Shown here in pieces: positions 13,184 through 24,740 of a stretch of 64,000 nt of DNA. The stretch lies in the NCBI GenBank assembly GCA_040954595.2, contig CM082592.2, forward strand, positions 9,858,001-9,922,000, written 5' to 3'. The notes beneath the pieces are model-generated. The model saw nothing but the letters and a program-made list of their open reading frames with translations, was not told the origin of the DNA and made no database searches. The position numbers were made by a program, and so were the translations under genes. The DNA comes from Balanoglossus misakiensis. Taxonomy: Eukaryota > Hemichordata. Within the stretch, counting starts at the first letter, position 1, and every line of letters begins with the position of its first letter.

Positions 13184-16100
13184 ATGTCGTCCCAGCTGGA
13201 ATGGCTCGACGCAGTCCTTGGAAGATGGGGAGTAGAAAAGTTAGCGGCCGTTCTACTCGTTGTGGCGGGAGGTATTTACATGGGCAAGACAGCTTCCAAC
13301 CGGAGGAAAAAGATGCTGATGCTTCGCGATGAGGCGCTCGACAGACGACAAAATGCAGCGGACATGAAAATCGCATTGACTGAAAAGTTGCACACGGAAG
13401 ATCCGGTAATATATTGTCCGTTGATTTCCATGCACATTGATCAAGTAATATGTTACGCACTATTGCCAAAATAAGCATTAAACATTTATATCCATACATT
13501 GTTTTAATTGTGTATTGTGTGCAATTGACCACTGATGAGTCATGCATGGTCTGTGTTGTGTGTTTCATGTTGTAATCGACAAAAGATAAGCGAAATCAAT
13601 ATGTGCGACACTATCATACTATACTTGTCTGATTTTTTCTTGCTAGAGAATATAGTGTAACTGTAGTTATTATAATGTGTAGTATTTGGTCACAGGATGG
13701 TCATGCAGGTTTTGTTTACATCCCGGGGTGTACCTTTAACACATTGAAAAAGGAACCCATTTATTTAAAACACCTTTACTATTGCATCATTTATGAGAAA
13801 AATATGTAAATTAGATATGAATATCGATTTTGCTTGAACATTCATTGTGGCTCCAAATGATTTTATTGATTAATATGTATGATTAAAAGTTTCATATTTG
13901 CCCATTTACCCCTTCTGTCTAAGGGACTGGTCAGTTTCTTCGGGGGGGGGGGGGGGGGGGGTATTCTATTTTGAGAGTGACCCCCCCCCCAATAATTATA
14001 CTTATCTAGAACTTAAGCAAACAAAAGTTTACCTTAGATATTAGATATGCTAATTAGTCAGTGGATGAAATTTCACTGAATTTTTGGGGTCTGTGTTATT
14101 TTTCAGGTTATACTAACGTCACGGCGGAAGATCATTGCCATGACAACCAGTGAACTCAGTGCAGCTTTGAAATCAGGTGAACTGACAGCTGTGCAGGTAC
14201 TTCATGCTTATCAGGCAAAGGTGAGTTACCGGGTAATATTCGGAGGGATACTGGCAGCGCATATAATGTATCGAGGATGACAATTGTGACACCTGCATTA
14301 AAACTGCAATGCATTGTGGAATAGGAAATTGAAGCATTTAGACCTGGATATTGGGATTTACATTAAATGGCACATTTTTGTCACCCCAGGCACTGGATTG
14401 TACAAGCCAGGTAAACTGTGTCACTGAGCCAATCATGGAAGCGGAGGTAAGGGTCATGAACTCTGTCAGGCTGTACAGTACAAACGGCCATATTTAACCT
14501 CTGACCCAGTTAACGTTAGACTGGCCTGGTTGTAACAGTAGCTGTATGGAGAGTAAAGCCAACGAAAACAATATAGCAATTTCTCTAAGTGACTAACCTA
14601 TCATGTTGCATGCTGTGTAGGAAATCTAGCCAGTCAGCTGCATATTGGTGGAGATCGTATTTTATCTAAAACAAACAGAGATTGCATTCACACATTCCCC
14701 AAAACAATGAAGTACTGAATATGAAAGTTCCTTAAAATGATATTCTGTTGGAATTGGACTTTTGATAAATTGACAGGAATGGGCTGAAGAGTTGGACAGA
14801 TGTTCGGAGAAGAGGGGTCTGATGCATGGGATTCCTTTCAGTGTCAAAGAAAGTCTAAACATCACAGTAAGTGAGAGACAATTTAGTTTGATGCGTCACA
14901 GTTTGTGACCAGAACCGATACACAATGCACGGTTTCTTGTAAGCTTCTTACAAGTTTCTTATAAGTTTCTTACAAGTTTCTTACAAGTTAAGTTAGTTGC
15001 AAACATCAATATATCTGCAGGGTTTCACCAGTTTGGTATTTTTACATTTATAAATCCATGTTTGAATTTCACCCAGGGGTATGATTGTAACTTTGGCATA
15101 TCAAAGTATATTGATAAAGTGGTTGAAGAAGACCATGTTATTGTGCAGGTCTTGAAAAAGCAAGGTGGTGTTCCATTCATGAGGACAAATCTGCCCCAAA
15201 CTATGATGAGGTAAGCAGAAAATTTGTATTTTCAGTGTGTGTTTCATCAAGGTGAACAAACACTATAAATATTTCAAACGAATTCGTGTTTTGTTTGTGC
15301 TAGGGAGATATTCATTGAAGTTTGCTAGAACTTTGAATTTACCATTCATATTGTATTAAATCTGTCTTTTTCATTACATTTTATAGTTACTCGTGCAGCA
15401 ATCCTATTTATGGAGAAACTTACAATCCGTACGACTGTGAAAGATCTCCAGGGGGCTCTTCCGGAGGGGAGGGTGCTCTGATTGGAATGCATGGATCTCT
15501 GATCGGATTTGGTTCCGACATCGCTGGCAGTGTTCGCATACCGGCTCATTTCTGTGGGATCTGTTCACTGAAACCCACCAAGGGTAGGGTTAGGTAGGTC
15601 TCGTAGGAGAATCAGCATTAATTTTGCTGCATTAATAATATTCCATTGAAATCTAGAAATCTTATTAATTGATCCATTCATGGTGGATGAAATTATTTAT
15701 TACCAGTACTCTCACATTTATTTTTTGTACAGTGGCAAAGGTGAACCAAATGTCATAGCTGGACAAAAAGGATGTGAGTAATCAAATTAAGTCACTATTA
15801 AAATTGTGTTGATTAACAGACACAAGAGGCCACTATACTTCAATAAGGGGGCCATTTGTAATAGCGACAAAAGCTTACACTTTGAAAATTTCTCAACTGA
15901 GAGAACTATTTTTTTACAGTGGCTTCGGTGAATGGAGTGATGGCCCGTGATGTGGATGGAATTGTCTTGGCCATGAGAACTTTACTCCAGCCAGAAATGT
16001 TCAAACTGGATTGTACATTGGCGCCCATACCCTTCAATGAAGAGGTAAAAAAATCACATCAAGATACAGTGTTATTTGAATTTTCTATCTCCCAACATAA

Positions 16101-17798
16101 AACTGGGGATTAAACTTTTCTTTCTGTTTTTCCAGGTTTATTCCAGTGGCCACTCTCTCACTGTCGGTTATTATGAAGATGACGGTTTCTTTACTCCAGT
16201 GCCAGCTTGCAAGCGTGCGGTTGCCATGACAATAGAGGGTTTGAAGAGGGCAGGACACAAGGTAGGGCAGTGGAGATAAAAATACATTTAGTAGTAGAGA
16301 CCTTCAAAAAGCATTTAGATGTGTTTAAATGTTTTTTGTTGTTTTTTTATCAGGTGATACCATTTAACGTACCCCCTCTCACTAATGAAGGAGACACAGC
16401 TGGTGACCATGTATTCAGGTTACTGCATGCGGATGGAAACAAGCTATGGCTTTCACACTTGTAAGTGGAGTCCCTGTCTCAATGTATAGATCTGCTTTAG
16501 ATGAACAAAATGTTTTCTGTGGTATGATGGATCTATTAATATAAAGGGGTGTTGATACACAATTAGTGACAGTTGTCTGTCTTATATATGATTATGTCGT
16601 TTCAGAGAAGGAGAGCAAGTTGATAAACACTTAGCAACTCAGATTTCCCACACTATAGCGCCGTCATGGAAACGATGGTTAAAGTGGCCATTTATGGTGA
16701 GTTTCAGTGGCTCTTATCACCCTCACAGGAGATGCCTACCTTGAGCTTTCAGTTACACTGAATTGTATGCGTAATTTGCAGTTTAATTTTTAGTCAGCGA
16801 AAACATGCAGGGATGAAGGGATATTGAAAGTAATTAGTCATTAATTAGGTTTTTTTTTCCATCAGTCAAATCGAGAGAAGATGGGATTCCGTTCCTGTGG
16901 AGGCGGTGATAAAAGAACGTCGGAATTATTTGCGGATTACAATAAGAGCAATGTGAGTTGCATTCTATGGAAAATTTAACACCTACAACAAATATACATA
17001 TGAAGCTCTCTGATTTGGATATTGTTTCGAGCATGATCTGAAATCACTGATTTATTACACAAATTTTATGATCGCACACTTACACTTTTCTATTATTTTC
17101 ACTTTCAGCAATACGCTGCAAAGTTCATCTCTGCCTGGATGGAGGCTGGCATTGATGTCCTGGTGTGTCCTGCCTTTGGTATCACAGCATGTACCAATGA
17201 ATACGCTGCCAAACTTTTCCGTAAGTCTGTTGCATAGAGTCAAAGATTTTGCAGAAAAAATACAAAACTCCCTTTGCTAAAATAATCTGACTATTGCTGA
17301 AGCATAGTTACATTCTCATCAATCTTTTATTCTTTCTGTCTGTTTTTTTCAGTCTTAGCTGGTACAACTGCCATCTACAACTTGTTAGATTTTCCAGCTG
17401 GCACTGTAAATGTAACCAAGGTAACCAAAGAAGATGAGGAGAATCTGCTGCATAATTTTGAAGTGAATGACAAATGGGACCAGATGGCGAAAGAGGTAAA
17501 TGAAATAAAAATCAGGTTCAGGGAGAAAAATAACCTGTGAAGTTTGATTACATTTATGCATAATCATTGCAAAAGGATGGAAAAAACACACAAACTGTCT
17601 CAGAACTTTCAAATAAATTCATTACTTTCCAAATAATAATTTAGTGTCTTAGGATTAAAAATGACCATATTGATTTTCCCACAGGCCAGTAAAGACTCTG
17701 TTGGACTTCCTGTTGGGGTGCAGTGTGTAGCGTTACCATGGCAGGAAGAGATGTGTCTCCGATTGATGACAGAAGTTGAGAAATCCATCAAACTTTGA
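13184..17798 (+). CDS. FAAH: Fatty-acid amide hydrolase, tandem copy 1
   Basis: Fifteen exons: 13184-13405, 14107-14220, 14390-14446, 14777-14866, 15077-15210, 15387-15593, 15733-15773, 15920-16044, 16136-16261, 16354-16460, 16606-16696, 16866-16952, 17109-17220, 17353-17495 and 17685-17798. They join in frame to 589 residues (human FAAH 579). An N-terminal hydrophobic helix (about 20-35, [15 protein letters not shown]) fits the membrane anchor. The amidase-signature core follows. The catalytic triad is Lys155 (in FSVKES), Ser230 ([10 protein letters not shown]) and Ser254 (DIAGSVRIP). Spacings of 75 and 24 residues equal those of K142/S217/S241 in mammalian FAAH. The C-terminal signature [16 protein letters not shown] is present. 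It is predicted to hydrolyse fatty-acid amides such as anandamide and oleamide at internal membranes. AATAAA at 18218-18223 is the likely polyadenylation signal. An equally structured copy follows 0.9 kb downstream. Confidence 0.96.
13942..13990. repeat. Poly-G run followed by poly-C run (hairpin or quadruplex-prone)
   Basis: Twenty G residues (13942-13961) are followed 19 bases later by ten C residues (13981-13990), inside intron 1 of FAAH copy 1. The runs are mutually complementary. Homopolymer lengths are often mis-assembled, so the exact counts are uncertain. Confidence 0.8.
14933..14987 (+). repeat. Five-copy 11-bp tandem repeat with internal palindrome
   Basis: Units of the form TTTCTTACAAG repeat five times (14933, 14944, 14955, 14966 and 14977) with one or two changes in the first three copies. 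The first unit reads CTTGTAAG, the reverse complement of CTTACAAG, so the array can also fold back. It lies in intron 4 of FAAH copy 1. Confidence 0.85.
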
Positions 17799-18678
17799 GA
17801 CGAAACATCAAATGAAGAAAACCAGTGAAAATGATCATGAAAAGTAATTTCTTTTTGGATGCTGATTTGAAGAAATATTGTGTATCATGATTCATGGAAC
17901 ACTGCATGATGTGTGCTATAATTGTTGGGCCTATTTTTTCAGGTGACTCTAATATTTTCCATGAAAATTTATCAAAGGTGCAGCTTTATTTTTATTTGTT
18001 GTTCAACAAGTCATCATACCTTATGGTTTCTATTGTAAGGTTGTGTATCTCTTGCTGGAGGACTTTAACTGATCTTAAATGTATGGAAAGATTTTTTTGA
18101 AATGATGAAAAGTTAAAAGAATACTTTGTTTTATGTCCTTTTGAAGTGCACTTTGTTCTCCTAGTGGTTGAAGTTGTTGTTATTGTTGTTATCTTCAGAT
18201 TTATATACATGTTCCAGAATAAAAGATAAACATTTTATTAAACAGTTTGCAATTTAAGTGATGTATTTTACAAAAGAAAATAAAAATAGCAGCAATGTTG
18301 AAATGAACATGGTATGTGTCTGATATTATTTGATATTATTCTTACCTATAAATAAACATAAAATAATTATAATTATGCATGTCCATCAATACCCATATGT
18401 ACTAGTCCACAGAATTTATTACTGTTGGTCTGTTTTAAACTGACAGAAAATTATGAATAGGGTTATTTAGCCAAAAAACTGCCCAGAGTTTTCTTTGACT
18501 TCAAGTGTCTGTCAACAAAATAAAGGCCAAGAGAGGGGCAGTGGTTAAAATTCTACTCTAGTGCAGGGTACATGACCTGACTGACATATGACCTTATTGT
18601 AGTACATCTCGTCTGTACTCAATAAGGCGTCTGTGCTATAACTCTCTCCAAGGCCAGAACCGAGTTTTTCCTGTGAAA
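17799..18678. other. FAAH copy 1 3' UTR and spacer/promoter for copy 2
   Basis: The first part is the 3' UTR up to the AATAAA at 18218-18223. The remaining 450 bases must contain the promoter of copy 2. They are AT-rich, with no CpG cluster or obvious TATA box. No further gene is seen. Confidence 0.5.
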
Positions 18679-21600
18679 ATGGCGTTCAAACTGGAACGGC
18701 TTGATGCAGTTCTTGGAGAATGGGGACTAGAAAAGTTAGCAGCCACTCTGGTCGTTATGGCAGGAGGTATTTACACGGGCAAAGTACTTTGCGACCGGTG
18801 GAAAAAGATGCTGAGGATTCGAGATCAGGCAATCGATAGACGACAAAAGGCAACTGACATGAAAATCGCACTGGCCAAGAAGTTGCACACAGATGATCCG
18901 GTAATATTCTACAATACACAAATTCAACTGAGTGATTCTATGGACTTAAACATTGAAAGCCCTATTCACTTTATATGTTGACATATCAGTGTTCAATCAC
19001 CATGCAAGAACTAGGACTAATAGTATGACCTGTATCCCTGGATTTCAAGGGCAAATTGACCTCTGTACGACATAAATAAGAACTGCACACAAATACGTAG
19101 AACATTACAAACTCAGTAAATGTTTGTCCATAAAAAGTACTTTTTGTGGTCCCAAAAGGATAGATTTCTCATGTATCCTTTCTCGCTAGAAAGTTCATTA
19201 AAAGTAGTGCTTATGGTGAAAATTACTGATTGTAATTTTCAGGCTGTTCTAGCATCACGACAGAAGATCGTTGCCATGCCAACCAGTGAACTCAGTGCAG
19301 CTTTGAAATCGGGTGAACTGACAGCTGTGGAGGTACTTCACGCTTATCAGGCAAAGGTGAGTAGATCTTGATAAGGTGGAGGGAGATTATGTTGGGAATA
19401 AGTCACAAATGTGCATTCTGCCTTTGAGAATATTCTGTATTGGCCATTTTGAGAGTAGTTTTGAAATATGTGTCAATTTAGTTCCACCACAACTTGGACA
19501 CAGCACAACAGCTCCACCCATCTGCAGCAGTCAAAACTTAATTTACAAGCAACCTATTAAAGTTAAAGTGGCAAGTTTTTTATACCACACCATCTCAACA
19601 ATAGTTTAATCCATTCTCTTTTAACCACCACAGTGTGTCGATAACAATATCATACTTTATTTCCCCCACCCCAGGCTATGGATTGTACAAGTCAGATAAA
19701 CTGTGTAACCGAGCCGATCATGGAAGCAGAGGTAGGGGTCATGAACCCATTCAAGTTGTTCTACTTGTGGTACATTAAACTGTCTGCACTTCCAAAGGCC
19801 AGTTAACACCGGACCCAGTTAGTTAAGTTTTGTAGCAGTATGAAAGAAACCATGATCTTTGGATTATACTTACAAATGACTGTAGCCGGCCAACAGGGTT
19901 TATGCACTGCAACCATGCAGTAGTTATTGGCACATTCCTCAAAACAAGATATTGATGAATATGAACATGATTGAAATATTTAGACTTTGATGGTTGATAA
20001 ATTGACAGAAATGGGCTGAAGAGTTGGACAGATGTACAGAGAAGACAGGCCTAATGCATGGAATTCCTTTCAGTGTCAAAGAAAGTTTTAATGTCAGAGT
20101 AAGTAAAATTAAAGTTAGTTTGAAAGAGTTTTTTTCCTTCAAAATTTTGATGTGGTTTTACATAGGGCATGCAAGCCGCATTTGAATTGTTGGTTTCACT
20201 CAAGACTGCCTGTAGGTAAATTTGACCCAAAAAATGGTTTTGCACGTAACTGTGCTTGAATTTTCCAACAGGGGCGTGACAGCAACGTTGGTTTAGTGAA
20301 GTACATCAACACGATAGCTGAAAGAGACCATGTTGTTATACAGGCACTGAAGAAACAAGGTGGCATACCCTTCATGAGAACAAACGTGCCACAGTCAATG
20401 CTGAGGTAAGCGCGTTCTAATGCAGTGGATGGCACTTAGACCACTGACAAGTGTTACGTTTCACCACTCTTTTGCTACTTGCAACTCACAGCTGCCACTT
20501 GTATCATGTGTTTTTCGTACCCCTAAGAGTAAAGATATTAAGTGAAATTCATTTATATACATTGATGATGCAGATCAACACTTTTTTAGCAAACAATTAT
20601 TTTTGACATATATAGTTACTCGTGCAGCAATCCCATTTATGGAGAAACTTACAATCCGCACGACCCTGAAAGAGGACCAGGGGGCTCTTCCAGTGGGGAG
20701 GGTGCTCTGATTGGAATGCATGGATCTCTGATTGGACTTGGTGGGGATTTGGCTGGAAGTGTTCGCATACCAGCTCATTTCTGTGGGATCTGTTCTCTGA
20801 AACCCACCATGCGTCGGATCAGGTAGGTTTCCTGTAGCTGAAAACACTCCAGTGATTTGTATAACGGAAAGTTTGTAACCATTGAGCTTCCCCCTAAAAC
20901 TAAGTCAGATTTATCAGTCTATCATTAATTTTTGACACAAAATTAATGACTGCATTTATATCATACATATTCTTCAAAAAGGTCCTGGAATGCCCTAGAA
21001 CTTTGAGTATGACTACGAAAGTATGAACTTAAGAGGGATTTGTGCCTCTTGTAAATGCTGACACTGCCATTTTTTTATAATTTTAATTTCCACAGTCTAA
21101 TAGGAGAGGCCATGCCCTTGTCGGGATATAAAGGATGTGAGTATCATAAGATGTGGTTTCTACTTGATATAATGTTTTACTTGGTAATTACCTCATTGTT
21201 CACCAAAACCTTAAATTTCTGGTTCTTAAATTTAAATTTGATTTTAATTTCCCTGTTAGTGACTTTTTCACCTGGTGTGATGGCCCGTGATGTGGATGGT
21301 GTTGTTCTGGGCATAAAGGCGCTACTTCAACCAGAAATGTTTAATCTAGACTGTACAATTCCTCCTATACCATTCAATGAAAAGGTAAAACATCAATATG
21401 TTTCTATTGGCACAAACAAACTTGATGTTGTATTTAAAGACACAGAAAAGAGCAATTGCAACAAAAAGTATTTGTACCAAAACAATAAAATGTCTTGATT
21501 TAATAATTTGAAATCTTTTACAGGTTTATTCCAGTGGCAACTCTCTCACCATCGGTTATTACGAAGATGACGGTTTCTTTACTCCAGTGCCAGCTTGCAA

Positions 21601-23576
21601 GCGTGCGGTTGCCATGACAATAGAGGGTTTGAAGAGGGCAGGACACAAGGTATGGTACTTGAAATGTTATATTTCTATGTAGCCAGTGGAATTAACAACA
21701 AATACAGTGGAAATCTTGTTTTGCTTATTATAACCTTCTTGTAGCTTCATACACCAACTGTTTTTCTCACATATAATTAAATGGGTTTCACTGTATTGAG
21801 TTTGGTTCTTTAATTTTCAGGTGGTACCATTTAAAGTTCCAATTCTCGATGAAACAAAGGGAGATACAGCTGGTGACCATGCACTCAAGTTAGTGCATAT
21901 GGATGGAAATAAACAATGGTTTTCTGTTTTGTAAGTAAAAAATCTTCTGGTGCCATTATTCTCCACATGGGCATCAGAATTTTCTCTTTTTGCTCAGAGA
22001 TAATTGCACATACATTTACATGAACCCAATCAAACACCAGGTGCTAATATATATGATTATACGGTATGTTTTTAATGTTTCAGGGGGGAAGAAATCGTTG
22101 ACAAACACCTTGCGAATCAGATGTCTGAAACTGTGGCACCGTCATTGAAACGATTGCTAACATTGCCATTTATGGTAAGTTTGGGAAACTTTTTGCTCAA
22201 GGATAGTCCAGTGTTTTAATGCTGGATACCGTTATAATGCGTCAACTTCTTTCTTCCATTTATTTTTCTTTCTTTATTGAGAACAAGTGAGGCAACAATT
22301 GTAATTGCCATTTGATGTCATTGTGTTCAACAGTCTCGCCGAGTGAAGATGCATGATCAGTTGTTTAGAGGTGGTGATAAGCGGACATCTGAATTATTCG
22401 CAGAGTACAACGAATGCAATGTAAGTTTCCTTTTCATGTTTCACTGACAGTTTATACATGTAATGTTTGTTTGGAAGTGATATCCTGTCCATCTATCCTG
22501 TCCATTGTGTGAGCAGGTGACTGTGCTTATTTTTCAGCAAGCTAGGACAGATCATTTGAGTGTTGATTTTCAATGCGATACAAAACGTGGCCATCTTGTA
22601 CTGCTTGAAAATTGAAAATTGCAGATGGAAAGTTGGCAGACGAGACATTCTCGTACCATGCCTGTATCAGACCTGGGATCAGTTAAATTATGTTTAACTT
22701 GAATTTCACTGACCTACCTGATGTGAAATTTTTCCTGAGCGGTTTCACCCTTGATCATAGATGTACATCCCCCATTGATTTCACTTTCAGCAATACACTG
22801 CAAAGTTTATCTCTGCTTGGATGGAGGCTGGCATTGATGTCCTGGTGTGTCCTGCCTTTGGTATCACAGCCTGTACCAATGAATACGCTGCCAAACTTTT
22901 CTGTGAGTCTGTCGTAATCTCATTTTCTTGTAACTGAAATATTAATTATTGATTGGCCAAATTAATTTCACAATTACTGCAGGATAGGTCACTGCAAACA
23001 TGTTAAAAAACCTGCAACATCCCTCTCACTATACCAGGACAATTGAAAGATAATTTGGGACAGAAGGACATTGATTCATGACCAGAAAAATAGTAAGTCA
23101 GATGTTAGCGTTACAATGATAATGTATTCTTTCATAATAGTTCCTTTCAATCTTATTTGTTTTCAGCTTTGTTAGGTACAACAGGCATATATAACTTGTT
23201 AGACTTTCCAGCCGGCATTGTGACTGTTACCAAGGTAACAAGAGAAGATGAGGAAAACCTGGAGCACAACTTTGAAGTAAAAGACCAAATTGACCAGATA
23301 GCAAAGGAGGTAAGCAAAATTGTAACATTTTCTATAAAAAAAACTTTGGATGATTTTGTTTACTGAATTGGCGTTGAACTACCACACTTCCATATTTATA
23401 CACTATAGATTTTTTATTCTAGATCCGAAAAATAATCACCTGTAATCTTTCCTACTCCACAGGCATGTAAAGACTCTGTTGGACTTCCTGTTGGGGTGCA
23501 GTGTGTAGCGTTACCATGGCAGGAAGAGAGGTGCCTCCGATTGATGACAGAAGTCGAGAAGTCTGTCAAACCCTGA
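18679..23576 (+). CDS. FAAH: Fatty-acid amide hydrolase, tandem copy 2
   Basis: Fifteen exons with the same lengths and phases as copy 1, except exon 10, which is one codon longer: 18679-18900, 19243-19356, 19675-19731, 20009-20098, 20272-20405, 20616-20822, 21096-21136, 21260-21384, 21524-21649, 21821-21930, 22084-22174, 22334-22420, 22791-22902, 23167-23309 and 23463-23576. The product is 590 residues. The start is the ATG at 18679; an upstream in-frame GTG is not a credible start. The N-terminal membrane helix is kept, as is the triad Lys155, Ser230 (GGSSSGEGAL) and Ser254 (DLAGSVRIP). In the segment after exon 4 it reads GRDSNVGL, closer to human GQDSTLGL than copy 1 does. It is predicted to be an active amidase. 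Divergence between the copies is patchy along the gene, as described in findings. Confidence 0.96.
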
Positions 23577-24740
23577 GATATATAGAATGAAACAATAATT
23601 CAATGAAAACTGTCTGAATCATGAAAGTTTACTTTGTATTGGTGACAAGCTGTAGAAATGAATAAGGTTTCTGATGGGAATTCATCAAAGCTTATCTATT
23701 CATTTGCAAGGCAATAACTAACCATGCATATTGACGTCTACATCCCCCGAGGTTTTGTAAGAGGGACTTTCATTAACCAGTGTTACTTCATGATGATTAA
23801 AGATTTTAATTTTAGAGTAAACATTCAATTATTAACATTTGTTCAATTTAATATGTGGTTTTTTCTTTTATGTCAGCAAGGAATAACCAAGACACGCACC
23901 ATGAACATCATTATACCATTTTATTTCATTTTACATCAAACAATTATGTGTATTATACAGAGGCGTGTGAGCCATAAAACTCTAAAAAATAAAATTCCAT
24001 TTTTACAATTGGAACACTATATAAATCAACCACTTTTACATATTAGTGCATACTGGACTTTAAATAACTACCAGAAACACTACTCAGAGTATTTTTTTGT
24101 GAAACTGAATTCAAACAAAGACAAAAACTTATATAGTATATAATTCATTTGAAAATTGTGCGCCTCTGCTATTACGATTGTAATTACCGTACATCCCAAA
24201 GATCACAGCCCCCACACATGCCTAACAGGACAGTGAAAAGATTAACATACATGTATTTGAAATGTAAATAAAATAACAGTAGCAAGTATTAATCTCCCAG
24301 ATAATAATCTTAGTAATACCAATTTGTGAGGCTATGCCATTTATTTATCCTGCTGTCTGCTAATAAATTACATGCTAAGTATTCTGCTATATGTCCATTC
24401 TAACTGACAAGCATCTACGCCCTGTCGAGTAAACTTGAGAAGTCATATGCCAATCTTGATGTCCAAGGGAATATATGCTACATGTAGAGTGAGGTAAGCC
24501 ATTTTGAATTTGAAATTTTAGATTGCAGATACAATTGTCCTGCAGTCCCTGAGCAGTGACAGTTGACTAAGTAACTCATGAACTGAGATAAAGAGAATAT
24601 AGAGAAGCATTTTCTTGAACACACATCAGCATATGTTCCTCAAGACCACCGTGATAAAATGAGTTTCATTGCACCAATAATATTGTGGTTGGTTTAGAAA
24701 ACAGCAGACATTTAAAAAAAATTCAGTGATGTGAAAGCCC
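23577..24740. other. Convergent 3' region between FAAH copy 2 and the PhnD-like gene
   Basis: AT-rich noncoding DNA. Candidate polyadenylation signals for FAAH copy 2 are AATAAA at 23988-23993 and 24267-24272. The minus-strand gene has AATAAA at 24345-24340. The two 3' UTRs therefore end close together or overlap. An open frame at 23724-24143 (+) has AT-rich composition and no family match and is taken as chance. Confidence 0.5.

Noticed and set aside
13038-13568. 176-codon minus-strand open frame opposite FAAH exon 1
   Set aside because: Antisense shadow of exon 1 and the promoter; no motif and no splice evidence.
23724-24143. 139-codon open frame after FAAH copy 2
   Set aside because: Lies in the probable 3' UTR, is Ile/Phe/Asn-rich as expected from AT-rich DNA, and has no motif.
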